From Weissella hellenica (lineage in GTDB: Bacteria; Bacillota; Bacilli; Lactobacillales; Lactobacillaceae): a stretch of 64,000 nt of DNA. Location of the stretch: assembly GCF_005405545.1 (NCBI RefSeq), contig NZ_BJEG01000001.1, forward strand, positions 366,914 through 430,913, read 5' to 3'. Of this stretch, positions 46,373 through 54,354 are shown one piece after another. Every line of letters starts with the position of its first letter. Position 1 is the stretch's first letter. The position numbers and the translations under genes were made by a program. The notes beneath the pieces are model-generated. The model was not told where the DNA came from. It made no database searches and saw nothing but the letters and a program-made list of their open reading frames with translations.

Positions 46373-47710
46373 ATGGCAGTAATTAATTGGTTACTAGATG
46401 CTGGTCCAACAGTATTTTTGCCACTATTACTATTTATTTTTGGATTAGTACTACGAATTAAGCCAGGTAAGGCATTTAAGGCCGCTTTGATGGTCGGAAT
46501 TGGTTTTACGGGGTTGAATTTAATTATTGGATTACTAACTGATAACTTAGGGCCAGCAGCACAAGCAATGGTGAAAAATTTTGGGTTATCATTAAATGCA
46601 ATTGATGTTGGTTGGCCAGCAGCATCAGCCATTTCATATGGGACAACGTTGGGAAGTTTAGCAATTCCGATTGGTGTCGCTTTAAACGTTTTCTTGTTAG
46701 TTATTGGTCTAACTAAAACGCTGGATGTCGATTTATGGAATTACTGGCATATAGCCTTTTCAGGCTCATTAGTTTATGCCGCAACTAATAATTTTGGTCT
46801 AGGTTTGTTTACAATGATTGTCCACGCCATGTGGATTTATTTCTTAGCTGATTTAGCTGCACCAACGATCCAAAAGCATTATGGATTAGAAGGTATTTCA
46901 TTCCCACAAGGGGCTTCAGCACCCGGTTTCGTATTAGCGTTACCGATTAATTGGTTATTGGATCGTATTCCGGGTATTAGAGATATTCATTGGACACCGG
47001 AAACAATTCAAAAGAAATTAGGCGTTTTTGGTGATTCAGCTGTTATGGGATTAATTATTGGAATTGTGATTGGTGCTTTGGCACAATATGATTTAACAAA
47101 GATGTTAAATTTGGGAATTACAACTTCAGCTGTCCTAATCTTAATGCCACGAATGGTTGCTATTTTGATGGAAGGATTATCACCTATTTCTGAAGCGGCT
47201 AATACGATGGTTCAAAAGAAATTCCCTGGTCGTAATCTATATATTGGTATGGATTCAGCCCTAGCAGTTGGTCAAGAAGCAGTGCTATCAGCATCATTGA
47301 TTTTGGTGCCAGTGTCGCTATTAATCGCTGTTATCTTACCAGGTAATCGTGTTTTGCCATTCGGTGATTTAGCAACTATTCCATTTATGTTAGCTGTTAT
47401 GGCTGCTGTATTCGGTGGTAATGTGTTTAGAATTGTTGTTGGTGGCGTGATTGATTTAGCAGTTTCTTTGTATATCGCATCATGGATTGCACCTTTGTTA
47501 ACAGCAGCAGCTAAGTCAGCCCACTTCGCGATGAACGGTGCGACATCAATTTCTGTTCTATCAGATGGTGGTGCTTGGACAACCCTACTAATTGTTGGTA
47601 TGGGAAAGTTGATGTCATGGGGTGGTATGGCAATTGTATTTGCTATTGTACTTGGCTTGATGATTTGGTTAAATAAGTTTAAGAAATCAGATAAGTCAGT
47701 TTCAGAATAA
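46373..47710 (+). CDS. gatC: PTS galactitol-type EIIC
   Basis: A 445-residue permease with about 10-12 membrane segments, of the Gat family (LLDAGPTVFLPLLLFIFGLV at the N terminus; IPLGVALN-like IPIGVALNVFLLVIGLTKT; GLEGISFPQGASAPGFVLALP; MDSALAVGQEAVLSASL). The start follows AAAGGGGAT, 13 bases after gatA. No galactitol-phosphate dehydrogenase or tagatose-pathway genes are adjacent, so the polyol or sugar imported is open. Confidence 0.9.
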   Translation: MAVINWLLDAGPTVFLPLLLFIFGLVLRIKPGKAFKAALMVGIGFTGLNLIIGLLTDNLGPAAQAMVKNFGLSLNAIDVGWPAASAISYGTTLGSLAIPIGVALNVFLLVIGLTKTLDVDLWNYWHIAFSGSLVYAATNNFGLGLFTMIVHAMWIYFLADLAAPTIQKHYGLEGISFPQGASAPGFVLALPINWLLDRIPGIRDIHWTPETIQKKLGVFGDSAVMGLIIGIVIGALAQYDLTKMLNLGITTSAVLILMPRMVAILMEGLSPISEAANTMVQKKFPGRNLYIGMDSALAVGQEAVLSASLILVPVSLLIAVILPGNRVLPFGDLATIPFMLAVMAAVFGGNVFRIVVGGVIDLAVSLYIASWIAPLLTAAAKSAHFAMNGATSISVLSDGGAWTTLLIVGMGKLMSWGGMAIVFAIVLGLMIWLNKFKKSDKSVSE

Positions 47711-47749
47711 TTTGTTGTTAATTGTTATTAGAAGAGGGAGAAATAAATC

Positions 47750-48037
47750 ATGGCAAAGTCATTAATGGTCGTATGTGGAACTGGAATCGCAACATCAACT
47801 GTTGCAACTGGAAAGATTAAGGATTATCTAGCATCAGTTGGTAAGACTGATCAAGTAAAGTTTTTACAATCAAAGATTGCAGATGAAGTTAGTGCAATTG
47901 AAAATGATGATTATGATATTGTTGTTTCAACAACGATGGTACCAAGCGCCATTAAGGATAAGGTTATTAATGGGGTCGCCTTATTAACTGGGGTTGGTGT
48001 TCAAAAAGTATTTGATGAAATTGAAGCACAATTGTAA
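47750..48037 (+). CDS. gatB: PTS galactitol-type EIIB
   Basis: A 95-residue cytosolic EIIB with the phosphorylated Cys9 in MVVCGTGIATSTVATGKI. Normal length. Last gene of the operon, followed by a terminator shared with the convergent cupin gene. Confidence 0.92.
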   Translation: MAKSLMVVCGTGIATSTVATGKIKDYLASVGKTDQVKFLQSKIADEVSAIENDDYDIVVSTTMVPSAIKDKVINGVALLTGVGVQKVFDEIEAQL

Positions 48038-48048
48038 TTAATAGTAGG

Positions 48049-48084
48049 AAAAAAGTTGGGACAAAAAAATGTCCCAACTTTTTT
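48049..48084 (+). terminator. bidirectional terminator
   Basis: A perfect 15-bp stem (48049-48063 with 48070-48084) between gatB and the cupin gene. Its arms resemble those of the hairpins at 39019-39048 and 53815-53840. Confidence 0.9.
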
Positions 48085-48580
48085 AGTTATTTGGAATTTC
48101 TTGATAGGCTAATGCTTGGATGACTTCGGCATGTTGTGGATATTGTGAGAGTAAATTTTGTTGTGTAAATAACTCAAAATCTTGGTAATCAAAACCAGGT
48201 GCTACAACACAACTAACGATGCTGAAACCATGCGTTGCACTTGAGCCGAAGATAGTGTTCTTAGGAACGGTGTACGATAATTGTTCACCCTGTTCAATGT
48301 TAGGCCCAATTTTGATTGCTTCATAATGACCATCTGGAAAAATGCAGTGAACGGTTAGTGGATCACCGGCATGATAGAACCACGTTTCATCAGAAGTAAG
48401 TCGGTGAAAATGAGATGGATTATTTTCAGTTAGTAGAAATATAATCGACGTATAAAGGGCACGAGTTCCTTGCGGTAAGTCAATTGTGCGGTCACTTTTT
48501 GTCGTTTCAATAAAGTAGCCACCTTCAGGGTGAGGCGCTAAATTAAGATTTTTAATCCAGTAATCAATGTCTTTATTCAA
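48083..48580 (-). CDS. DUF985 (cupin_5) protein
   Basis: A 165-residue cupin. The DUF985 pattern is clear: LNLAPHPEGGYFIETTKSD, TSIIFLLTENNPSHFHRL, DETWFYHAGDPLTVH, and VAPGFDYQDFELF near the end. Metal-binding His and Glu positions are in HFHRL and ETW. Family function is not established. Convergent with gatB and divergent from the GH13 gene. Confidence 0.88.
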   Translation of the reverse strand: MNKDIDYWIKNLNLAPHPEGGYFIETTKSDRTIDLPQGTRALYTSIIFLLTENNPSHFHRLTSDETWFYHAGDPLTVHCIFPDGHYEAIKIGPNIEQGEQLSYTVPKNTIFGSSATHGFSIVSCVVAPGFDYQDFELFTQQNLLSQYPQHAEVIQALAYQEIPNN

Positions 48581-48699
48581 AATAATAATCTCCTATCCAT
48601 TAATTTATGTTTATTATAGCAAACTAATGGTCTAATGAAGCGATAGTAGATATATAAAATAGAAATTTAAAAATATGTCAAAATGCTTTTGCAAAGCTA

Positions 48700-48714
48700 T
48701 TGTAAACGTTTACG
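48700..48714 (+). promoter_or_regulatory. cre or MalR-type operator before GH13 gene
   Basis: TTGTAAACGTTTACG contains the palindrome GTAAACGTTTAC, 78 bases before the annotated start. It fits cre with one mismatch at the last base. LacI-family maltose regulators use similar sites. Confidence 0.65.
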
Positions 48715-48791
48715 ATAACTGTTAATATGGCACCAAATAGAATAATAAATTAAAATAGTAAATGACATTATGCAACGGAGGAATTAAACAT

Positions 48792-50483
48792 ATGGCAACG
48801 AAATGGTGGTAAAATGAAGTCGTTTATCAAGTTTATCTAAGATCATTTCAAGATAGCAACCATGATGGTATTGGTGATATTCCTGGTATTATCAGTCACT
48901 TAGATTATATTAAAAGTCTTGGCGTAACGATGATCTGGGTTTCACCAATTTATCAATCACCAATGGTTGATATGGGCTATGATATTTCAGATTATCAAGC
49001 GATTGATCCACAGTTTGGTACGTTAGATGATTTTAAAGAATTGCTAACTGAGGCGAAAAAACGTGATATTAAAATTATTATGGATTTAGTTGTCAATCAC
49101 ACTTCTGACCAGCATGAATGGTTTAAAGAGGCTTTAGCTGATCCTGAAAGTTCATATCGTGATTACTACATTTTTAAGAAAACCAGTAATGGGGAAGCCC
49201 CTAATAATTGGCGTAGTATTTTTGGTGGCTCAACTTGGAAACCTGTTCCTGGTGAACCAGACACGTATTACTTCCATACCTTTGCTAAGCAACAACCTGA
49301 TTTAAATTGGGAAAATCCTGCATTAAGGCGTGCAATTTATGATATGATTAACTGGTGGCTTGAAATGGGCGTAGCTGGTTTCCGTGTTGATGCCATTACA
49401 CATATTAAGAAGGATTTGGATTGGTTAAGTATCCCAGCCGATGATGTGGATGGTTTGGTATCAGTTGTTAAAAAAGGTCGTAATCGCCCAGGAGTTGGTG
49501 ATTTATTAACTGAATTAAAACAAGAAACTTTTGATAAGTATGATGCTATTACGGTTGGCGAGGCTTATGGTTTGGCTGATAAAGAGTTGCCAGCGTTCGT
49601 GGGACCAGATGGATATTTCTCAATGGTTTTTGATTTTTCATACATGAATATTGATGTTAAAAATGGTGACGAGTGGTATCGCGGTCGTGCTGATTGGACA
49701 CCGGTAGACTTAAGAAATGCGTTCTTTGACGCCCAAGAAACGACTGCTAACGCACAAGGTTCTCTAGCAAATGTCTTAGAAAACCATGATCAACCACGTG
49801 TTTTGTCAAAGCTAGTACCGGATAAGCAATATCAAACACCTCAAGCTGCGAAAGCTCTAGGAACCATGTATTACTTCTTACCAGGAGTCCCTTTTATTTA
49901 TCAAGGACAAGAAATTGGTATGAAAAATTTTGAACGTCAAAGCATTGATGAGTTCAATGATGTGTCATCAATTAATAATTACAATACAGCCTTACAAGAT
50001 GGTTATTCAGAGGCTGATGCACTAGAAGCTGTTAACCATAAATCACGTGACAATGCTCGTACACCAATGCAGTGGGATGATAGTGTTTACGGCGGCTTCT
50101 CTGATATACAACCTTGGTTAGCAATGAGTAATGATCGAGACGGTATTAATGTTAAAGCTGAACAACAAGATGATCAGTCTGTTTTGAAGTACTATCAAGA
50201 ATTGGGTGCTTTGCATCATGATTCAGATTGGGAGCCTGTTATTATCAATGGTGATTTCCAGCCAATGCGTTCATTACCAGATAGCGTAGTTGGGTATCAA
50301 CGTCGTTTAGGTCAACAAGTATTAACGGTACTGGTTAACCTAGGAACCAAAGCAGCCCGTGTTAATTTGGTGCAGACCGGTCAAACATTACAACAAGCCG
50401 GTGATGTTCAAATTAGTGGCAAGCGTGTTAAAATGAGTCCTTATAGTGCAGTCGTTTTAGGTGTTATGCCAGAAGAAGGTTAA
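48792..50483 (+). pseudogene. GH13 alpha-glucosidase with nonsense codon 7
   Basis: A complete oligo-alpha-glucosidase (GH13_31-like, 563 codons) except that codon 7 is TAA (48810-48812). MATKWW-stop-NEVVYQVYLRSF would read through normally if it were CAA (Gln). The ribosome site GGAGG and ATG at 48792 are in place. The catalytic regions are intact: DLVVNHTSDQHEWF, GFRVDAITHI (nucleophile Asp followed by Ala, a residue linked to alpha-1,4 preference), ITVGEAYG (acid/base) and LENHDQPR. The next in-frame ATG (48930) would drop about 46 residues including the first barrel strand. Probably inactive unless the stop is suppressed or is an error. Confidence 0.88.
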
Positions 50484-50484
50484 A

Positions 50485-51066
50485 ATGAGTGGGTCTGATA
50501 TCAGGCAGGAAATTATGGCTGATGAACAAAATAGATCTTATACAGAACGTGGCATTGGACCGGTCTATCAAGTGGGTCCAGATGTGCGTATTTTGATTAT
50601 TGGTCAAGCACCCGGTGCAAAAGTTGAGCAAACAGGGATACCATTTAATGATAAAAGTGGGGATCGTTTGCGTGACTGGATGGGTATTACTGCTGATGAA
50701 TTTTATCATAGTGGTAAGATTGGTAATTTACCATTAGATTTTTACTTTCCAGGTAAGGGCAAGAGTGGTGATTTACCGCCACGCAAAGGTTTTGCAGATA
50801 AATGGCATCCAAGGATGCTAGCTGAAATGCCTAAAGTGTCACTTATTATTTTAGTTGGTGCTTATGCGCAACATTATTATTTACCGATTAAAAAGTCAGA
50901 AACGATGACAGCGGTAATTAAACAATATAAGACTTTTGGTCCTAAGTATTTACCAATTGTCCATCCGTCTCCACGTAACAATATTTGGTTACGTAAAAAT
51001 CCATGGTTTGAAGATAAAATTGTGCCAAAATTACAGGCACGTGTTCGTGAATTAATGATGGATTAA
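50485..51066 (+). CDS. uracil-DNA-glycosylase family protein
   Basis: A 193-residue protein. The ATG at 50485 lies two bases after the GH13 stop, with AGAAGAAGG upstream. UDG-superfamily motifs: ILIIGQAPGAKVEQTGIPFND (catalytic loop GQAPG), LPLDFYFPGKGK, a central LIILVGAYAQHYYL strand and the C-terminal LPIVHPSPRNNIW loop. Such short proteins remove uracil or act as related base hydrolases. Whether it has real glycosylase activity is not shown. No Fe-S cysteine cluster is seen. Confidence 0.85.
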   Translation: MSGSDIRQEIMADEQNRSYTERGIGPVYQVGPDVRILIIGQAPGAKVEQTGIPFNDKSGDRLRDWMGITADEFYHSGKIGNLPLDFYFPGKGKSGDLPPRKGFADKWHPRMLAEMPKVSLIILVGAYAQHYYLPIKKSETMTAVIKQYKTFGPKYLPIVHPSPRNNIWLRKNPWFEDKIVPKLQARVRELMMD

Positions 51067-51074
51067 TAGAAAGA

Positions 51075-51117
51075 AAAAGCCAATGGCAGATGTAATAATC
51101 ATCTGCCATTGGCTTTT
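51075..51117. terminator. bidirectional terminator after UDG-family gene
   Basis: A perfect 18-bp stem (51075-51092 with 51100-51117), a 7-base loop, T-rich on both strands. Confidence 0.92.
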
Positions 51118-51129
51118 ATTTTGGACTAC

Positions 51130-51283
51130 AAAACGGTAGTTATATCCGCTCTGTAAACGCGATAAATTTTCAATCCAGGTGATATAAGCCACAAACACGG
51201 CGTAATGCCTTCGCAGTCGCTGCGGCGAATACACCATATTTATGTCTTATATCACCTGTCAAAACGAAAATTATATCCGCTCT
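51130..51283 (-). other. structured intergenic element, possible small RNA or MITE
   Basis: Two related 24-base units (AAAACG, four variable bases, then TTATATCCGCTCT) lie at 51130-51152 and 51261-51283. Between them a 13-bp perfect inverted repeat (51176-51188 with 51246-51258) encloses a G+C-rich hairpin near 51210-51229. On the minus strand TTGACA (51257-51262) followed 18 bases later by TATGGT resembles a promoter, and the hairpin at 51075-51117 would terminate it, giving an RNA of roughly 150 bases. Confidence 0.5.
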
Positions 51284-51287
51284 AACT

Positions 51288-52127
51288 TTACTCAAATTCT
51301 TCGTACTCGTTTGGGTCTTGACCATCAATACGGCCATCTTCACGGTTTAGGTCATTGATGGCAGCAATTTCACTGTTTGTTAGTTCAAAATCAAAGACAT
51401 CAAGGTTTTCACGTTGGTGCGCTGGATTTGATGAACGTAAAACAGGAATGATACCACGATCAAGGTGCCAACGAGTGATGATCTGACTTGTTGACTTACC
51501 GTATTTATCAGCAATTTCTTGTACAACAGGTTCTTTCAAAGCAGAGCTACCACGACCTAGTGGACTCCATGCCTCGACTTTGATACCACGACGTAAGTTT
51601 TCCAAAAGATTTTCTTCTTGAACCCAGTATGGGTGAAGTTCGATTTGGTTAACAGCGGGTGTAACGCCAGTCTTTTCAATAATCCGATCTAGATGCTCAG
51701 GCTCAAAGTTTGAAACACCAATTGAGCGAATCAAACCTTGCTTTTGTGCATCTACTAAGGCTTGCCATGCTTCCACATATAGACCACGTTTTGGTAAAGG
51801 CCAGTGAATAATGAATAGATCAAAATAATCCAGTCCCATTCGACCTAGTGACTCTTGAATAGCATCGCGAGCGCTTTCGTAATCATGATACTTACCAGGA
51901 AGCTTAGAAGTTACAAAGAATTCTGCATGAGGTACGCCAGACATGCGAATTGCTTTACCAACGATTCCTTCATTATCATAGTTTGTAGCAGAATCAATTA
52001 GTCGGTAACCGCTCTTAATAGCAGCTAGTACTTGTTGTAGTCCTGAACCACCTTTTAATTGATAAGTTCCTAGCCCTAAGTTAGGTAATTTGTGACCGTC
52101 ATTTAATGTGACTTCTGGAATTGACAT
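51288..52127 (-). CDS. aldo/keto reductase (2,5-diketo-gluconate reductase type)
   Basis: A 279-residue NADPH-dependent reductase of the AKR5-like group. The tetrad is present: D and Y in YRLIDSATNYDNEGIVG, K in FFVTSKLPGKYHDYE, H in LFIIHWPLP. Typical segments are GLIRSIGVSNFEPEHLD, VNQIELHPYW and IPVLRSSNPAHQREN. It starts after GGGGGA. Likely reduces small aldehydes or ketones; substrate unknown. Confidence 0.93.
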   Translation of the reverse strand: MSIPEVTLNDGHKLPNLGLGTYQLKGGSGLQQVLAAIKSGYRLIDSATNYDNEGIVGKAIRMSGVPHAEFFVTSKLPGKYHDYESARDAIQESLGRMGLDYFDLFIIHWPLPKRGLYVEAWQALVDAQKQGLIRSIGVSNFEPEHLDRIIEKTGVTPAVNQIELHPYWVQEENLLENLRRGIKVEAWSPLGRGSSALKEPVVQEIADKYGKSTSQIITRWHLDRGIIPVLRSSNPAHQRENLDVFDFELTNSEIAAINDLNREDGRIDGQDPNEYEEFE

Positions 52128-52257
52128 AAATACATCCCCCCTAATAATCTAACACTACTTTCGCATTTAAATTGTAAATTTGCAAGTGATTTCTATCGCA
52201 TTATAAGCTGACAAAAGGTAACATATAATTAATGATTTTATATGAGGAGTAAGTGAC

Positions 52258-52500
52258 TTGAAAAAGAAACGTATTTTTAGTGATGGGGTATTAATATTAA
52301 TTGGTGTAATGATGTTTCTTTTAGGGATTTATTCATTATTTGATGTGTTTACACCACATGTGATTTGGTACCATTTGATTTTAATGTTTCTATTTGCATT
52401 AGCAATTTTTGGTGAACGGAACAAAATAAAATGGTTGTTTATTGCAACGTCTGGGGTATGGCTCTTAAATATATTTTGGGATATTATCCGTTTAATCTAA
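52258..52500 (+). CDS. small membrane protein
   Basis: An 80-residue protein starting with TTG behind GAGGAG. Three hydrophobic segments are seen (VLILIGVMMFLLGIYSLF, WYHLILMFLFALAIF, WLFIATSGVWLLNIFW) with short basic loops. No family recognised. It precedes the HerA-like ATPase gene by 21 bases and is probably cotranscribed with it, which makes it a candidate partner. Confidence 0.75.
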   Translation: MKKKRIFSDGVLILIGVMMFLLGIYSLFDVFTPHVIWYHLILMFLFALAIFGERNKIKWLFIATSGVWLLNIFWDIIRLI

Positions 52501-52521
52501 ATAATTAAAGAAGGTGAGAAT

Positions 52522-53703
52522 ATGATTTCAATACCATTATCAAATCAGTTAACAATTTCGGCTGATGATTTGTTGCAGCAACATTTACTGATTTTGGGTG
52601 CGACTGGTAGCGGTAAATCAACGAGTGCAATGAACATATTGCATGGATTGATGAGCGCTAATCAAACGACAATGATTATTGATCCAACAGGCGAATATCA
52701 ACATTTACCAAATGCAGTTGTCGCTAAACTTGGGTACAATGCGTACATTGATTATGAACAACTCACCGGAGATGATTTTAACTTATTATTTGGTGTGACT
52801 GATGTAGATATGCAGGAAAAGTTGGTGGATGCGCTAACGAGTTTAAAGATTCAAAAAAATATCATCGGTCAACCAGGGATTTATAAAAAAATAAATCGGC
52901 CATGGCAAGATTTTGAAGAAGATATCAAACGTTTGTATCATTATCCACAACCGGTTGATATCAGCTTATTACCGGAACAATTACGCCAAGAGTACGCTAT
53001 CTCTGTGGATGATTTTGACTTAATTGGTCAAGAAATTGATGAAATAGGATTCAAAAAATGTTTACCGCTTATTCGACGTATTAAACGATTAATAAATCAA
53101 CCACGTTTTCAGCACTTGTTCCATATGCCAATAACTGATGAGACGAGCGCTGCAGTAACTGAAATGCAAACAGACGTGATGTATTTATTACGGTTATTTG
53201 CGAGTCACAAAAGTGATCATAAAATTTTAGTAATTGATTGTTCAATATTTACTGATAATTTAGCGCTAGGCAAGGTATTGGTGTCATTGTTGACAACAGC
53301 GCTTTTACGAGAAAAGCAACAATTAAAACATAGTGTGCCGGTAACCGTATTAATTGATGAGGCTCATCGCTACTTGATGGCCGACCATTTAGAAACAACG
53401 GGGATTTTTAGAATTGCTCGTGAAGGACGTAAATTAGGCCTATTTTTGATGGTCACAACTCAAAGTCCTTTAGATCTTGCGCCTCAGTTATTAGGACAAT
53501 TTGGTCATTATCTCGTACATCAGTTGAATACGGCTAGTGAATTAGCACAACTACCAGTATTGCAAGAGTATGCGCAGCAAATTGTTCATGAGAATATTGG
53601 ACAGGCATTATTGGCTGGGAACAACTTTGTCACACCACAATTGCTAAATATACAAATGGTGGCAGAAATGAATCATCAAACCGCAACGCCAAAGTTTTTT
53701 TAG
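52522..53703 (+). CDS. HerA-like (DUF87) ATPase
   Basis: A 393-residue P-loop ATPase of the HerA/FtsK superfamily. Walker A is LILGATGSGKST (residues 24-34). Walker B is VTVLIDEAHRYL (D279, E280). Further motifs are MIIDPTGEYQHL after strand 2 and IAREGRKLGLFLMVTTQSP typical of HerA sensor regions. Archaeal HerA acts with NurA in end resection; bacterial homologues are often paired with nucleases or Sir2 proteins in defence. No such partner gene is adjacent here, only the 80-aa membrane protein upstream. Role unknown. Confidence 0.85.
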   Translation: MISIPLSNQLTISADDLLQQHLLILGATGSGKSTSAMNILHGLMSANQTTMIIDPTGEYQHLPNAVVAKLGYNAYIDYEQLTGDDFNLLFGVTDVDMQEKLVDALTSLKIQKNIIGQPGIYKKINRPWQDFEEDIKRLYHYPQPVDISLLPEQLRQEYAISVDDFDLIGQEIDEIGFKKCLPLIRRIKRLINQPRFQHLFHMPITDETSAAVTEMQTDVMYLLRLFASHKSDHKILVIDCSIFTDNLALGKVLVSLLTTALLREKQQLKHSVPVTVLIDEAHRYLMADHLETTGIFRIAREGRKLGLFLMVTTQSPLDLAPQLLGQFGHYLVHQLNTASELAQLPVLQEYAQQIVHENIGQALLAGNNFVTPQLLNIQMVAEMNHQTATPKFF

Positions 53704-53751
53704 CAAAGTAAAAGAATACGCAACAAAAAGCATTACACATCGTCTTAAGGA

Positions 53752-53840
53752 TTTGGGAACGCGTTTATGCTATAAAAATTGCCAGCGCATCATTCATATA
53801 TTTTTAACTAAAAAAGCTGGAACATTTTTTTGTCCCAACT
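53752..53840. repeat. intergenic repeat element, copy 2
   Basis: Related to 38959-39048: it shares the core CGTTTATGCTATAAAAATTG (53762-53781), the A-run and the terminal hairpin (53815-53824 with 53831-53840, two mismatches). Like copy 1 it lies between convergent genes. On the minus strand the hairpin can terminate the 96-aa membrane protein gene. Confidence 0.65.
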
Positions 53841-53859
53841 CCTTTGTTATTTATTGTTG

Positions 53860-54150
53860 TTATGATTCTTTATTTTCCGGAATAAAAGTGTCAACGGCAG
53901 ACCAAAACGTCACGAGCGAAAAGACGATGGTGAAATGCCAAAAAATAGTTAACCAAGCATTTCCATAGACGTTGGTATAGGTATTGATAAATCGTTGAGC
54001 AAAGATAAGAGCAATGATTTCTTCAACCCCAATAACTAACGCCGTTAAAGCAATTGCAGCAGCTAACACAGCACCAATTAATAAAATAAGTGACGCAAGA
54101 TGTTGTGCAATCCAGCGCAAAGACCATGCTTTGGCAGCCTTGTGATTCAT
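53860..54150 (-). CDS. small two- to three-segment membrane protein
   Basis: A 96-residue protein. The start is well supported by GGAGGTC about 8 bases upstream. Hydrophobic segments: LASLILLIGAVLAAAIALTALVI and WLTIFWHFTIVFSLVTFW, separated by a polar stretch. The N terminus is basic and the C terminus acidic (FIPENKES). No family recognised. Lies alone between repeat copy 2 and the uvrA promoter region, divergent from uvrA. Confidence 0.7.
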   Translation of the reverse strand: MNHKAAKAWSLRWIAQHLASLILLIGAVLAAAIALTALVIGVEEIIALIFAQRFINTYTNVYGNAWLTIFWHFTIVFSLVTFWSAVDTFIPENKES

Positions 54151-54354
54151 GAGTTGACGACCTCCGTTGAGTAATATTACAGTCTATTATACGTGAAATT
54201 ACAATCGTTGGTTGATAATTATTAAAAAAATTGGAAAAAACCAGTTTATATTTCGTTAAAATTAATGATTATGTGATGAATTAGGTTTTAACTAACAAAA
54301 AAATATTAAAAGCGTTATAATGTAAGCAGTACAGCAGAGCAAAGGAGACGTTTT

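Noticed and set aside
51052..51237. 61-codon minus-strand frame through the structured element
   Set aside because: It covers two hairpins and lacks a ribosome site; the region is better read as RNA or repeat.
53753..53968. 71-codon + strand open frame over repeat copy 2
   Set aside because: It runs through a terminator and the 3' end of the minus-strand membrane protein gene, which has the better ribosome site.
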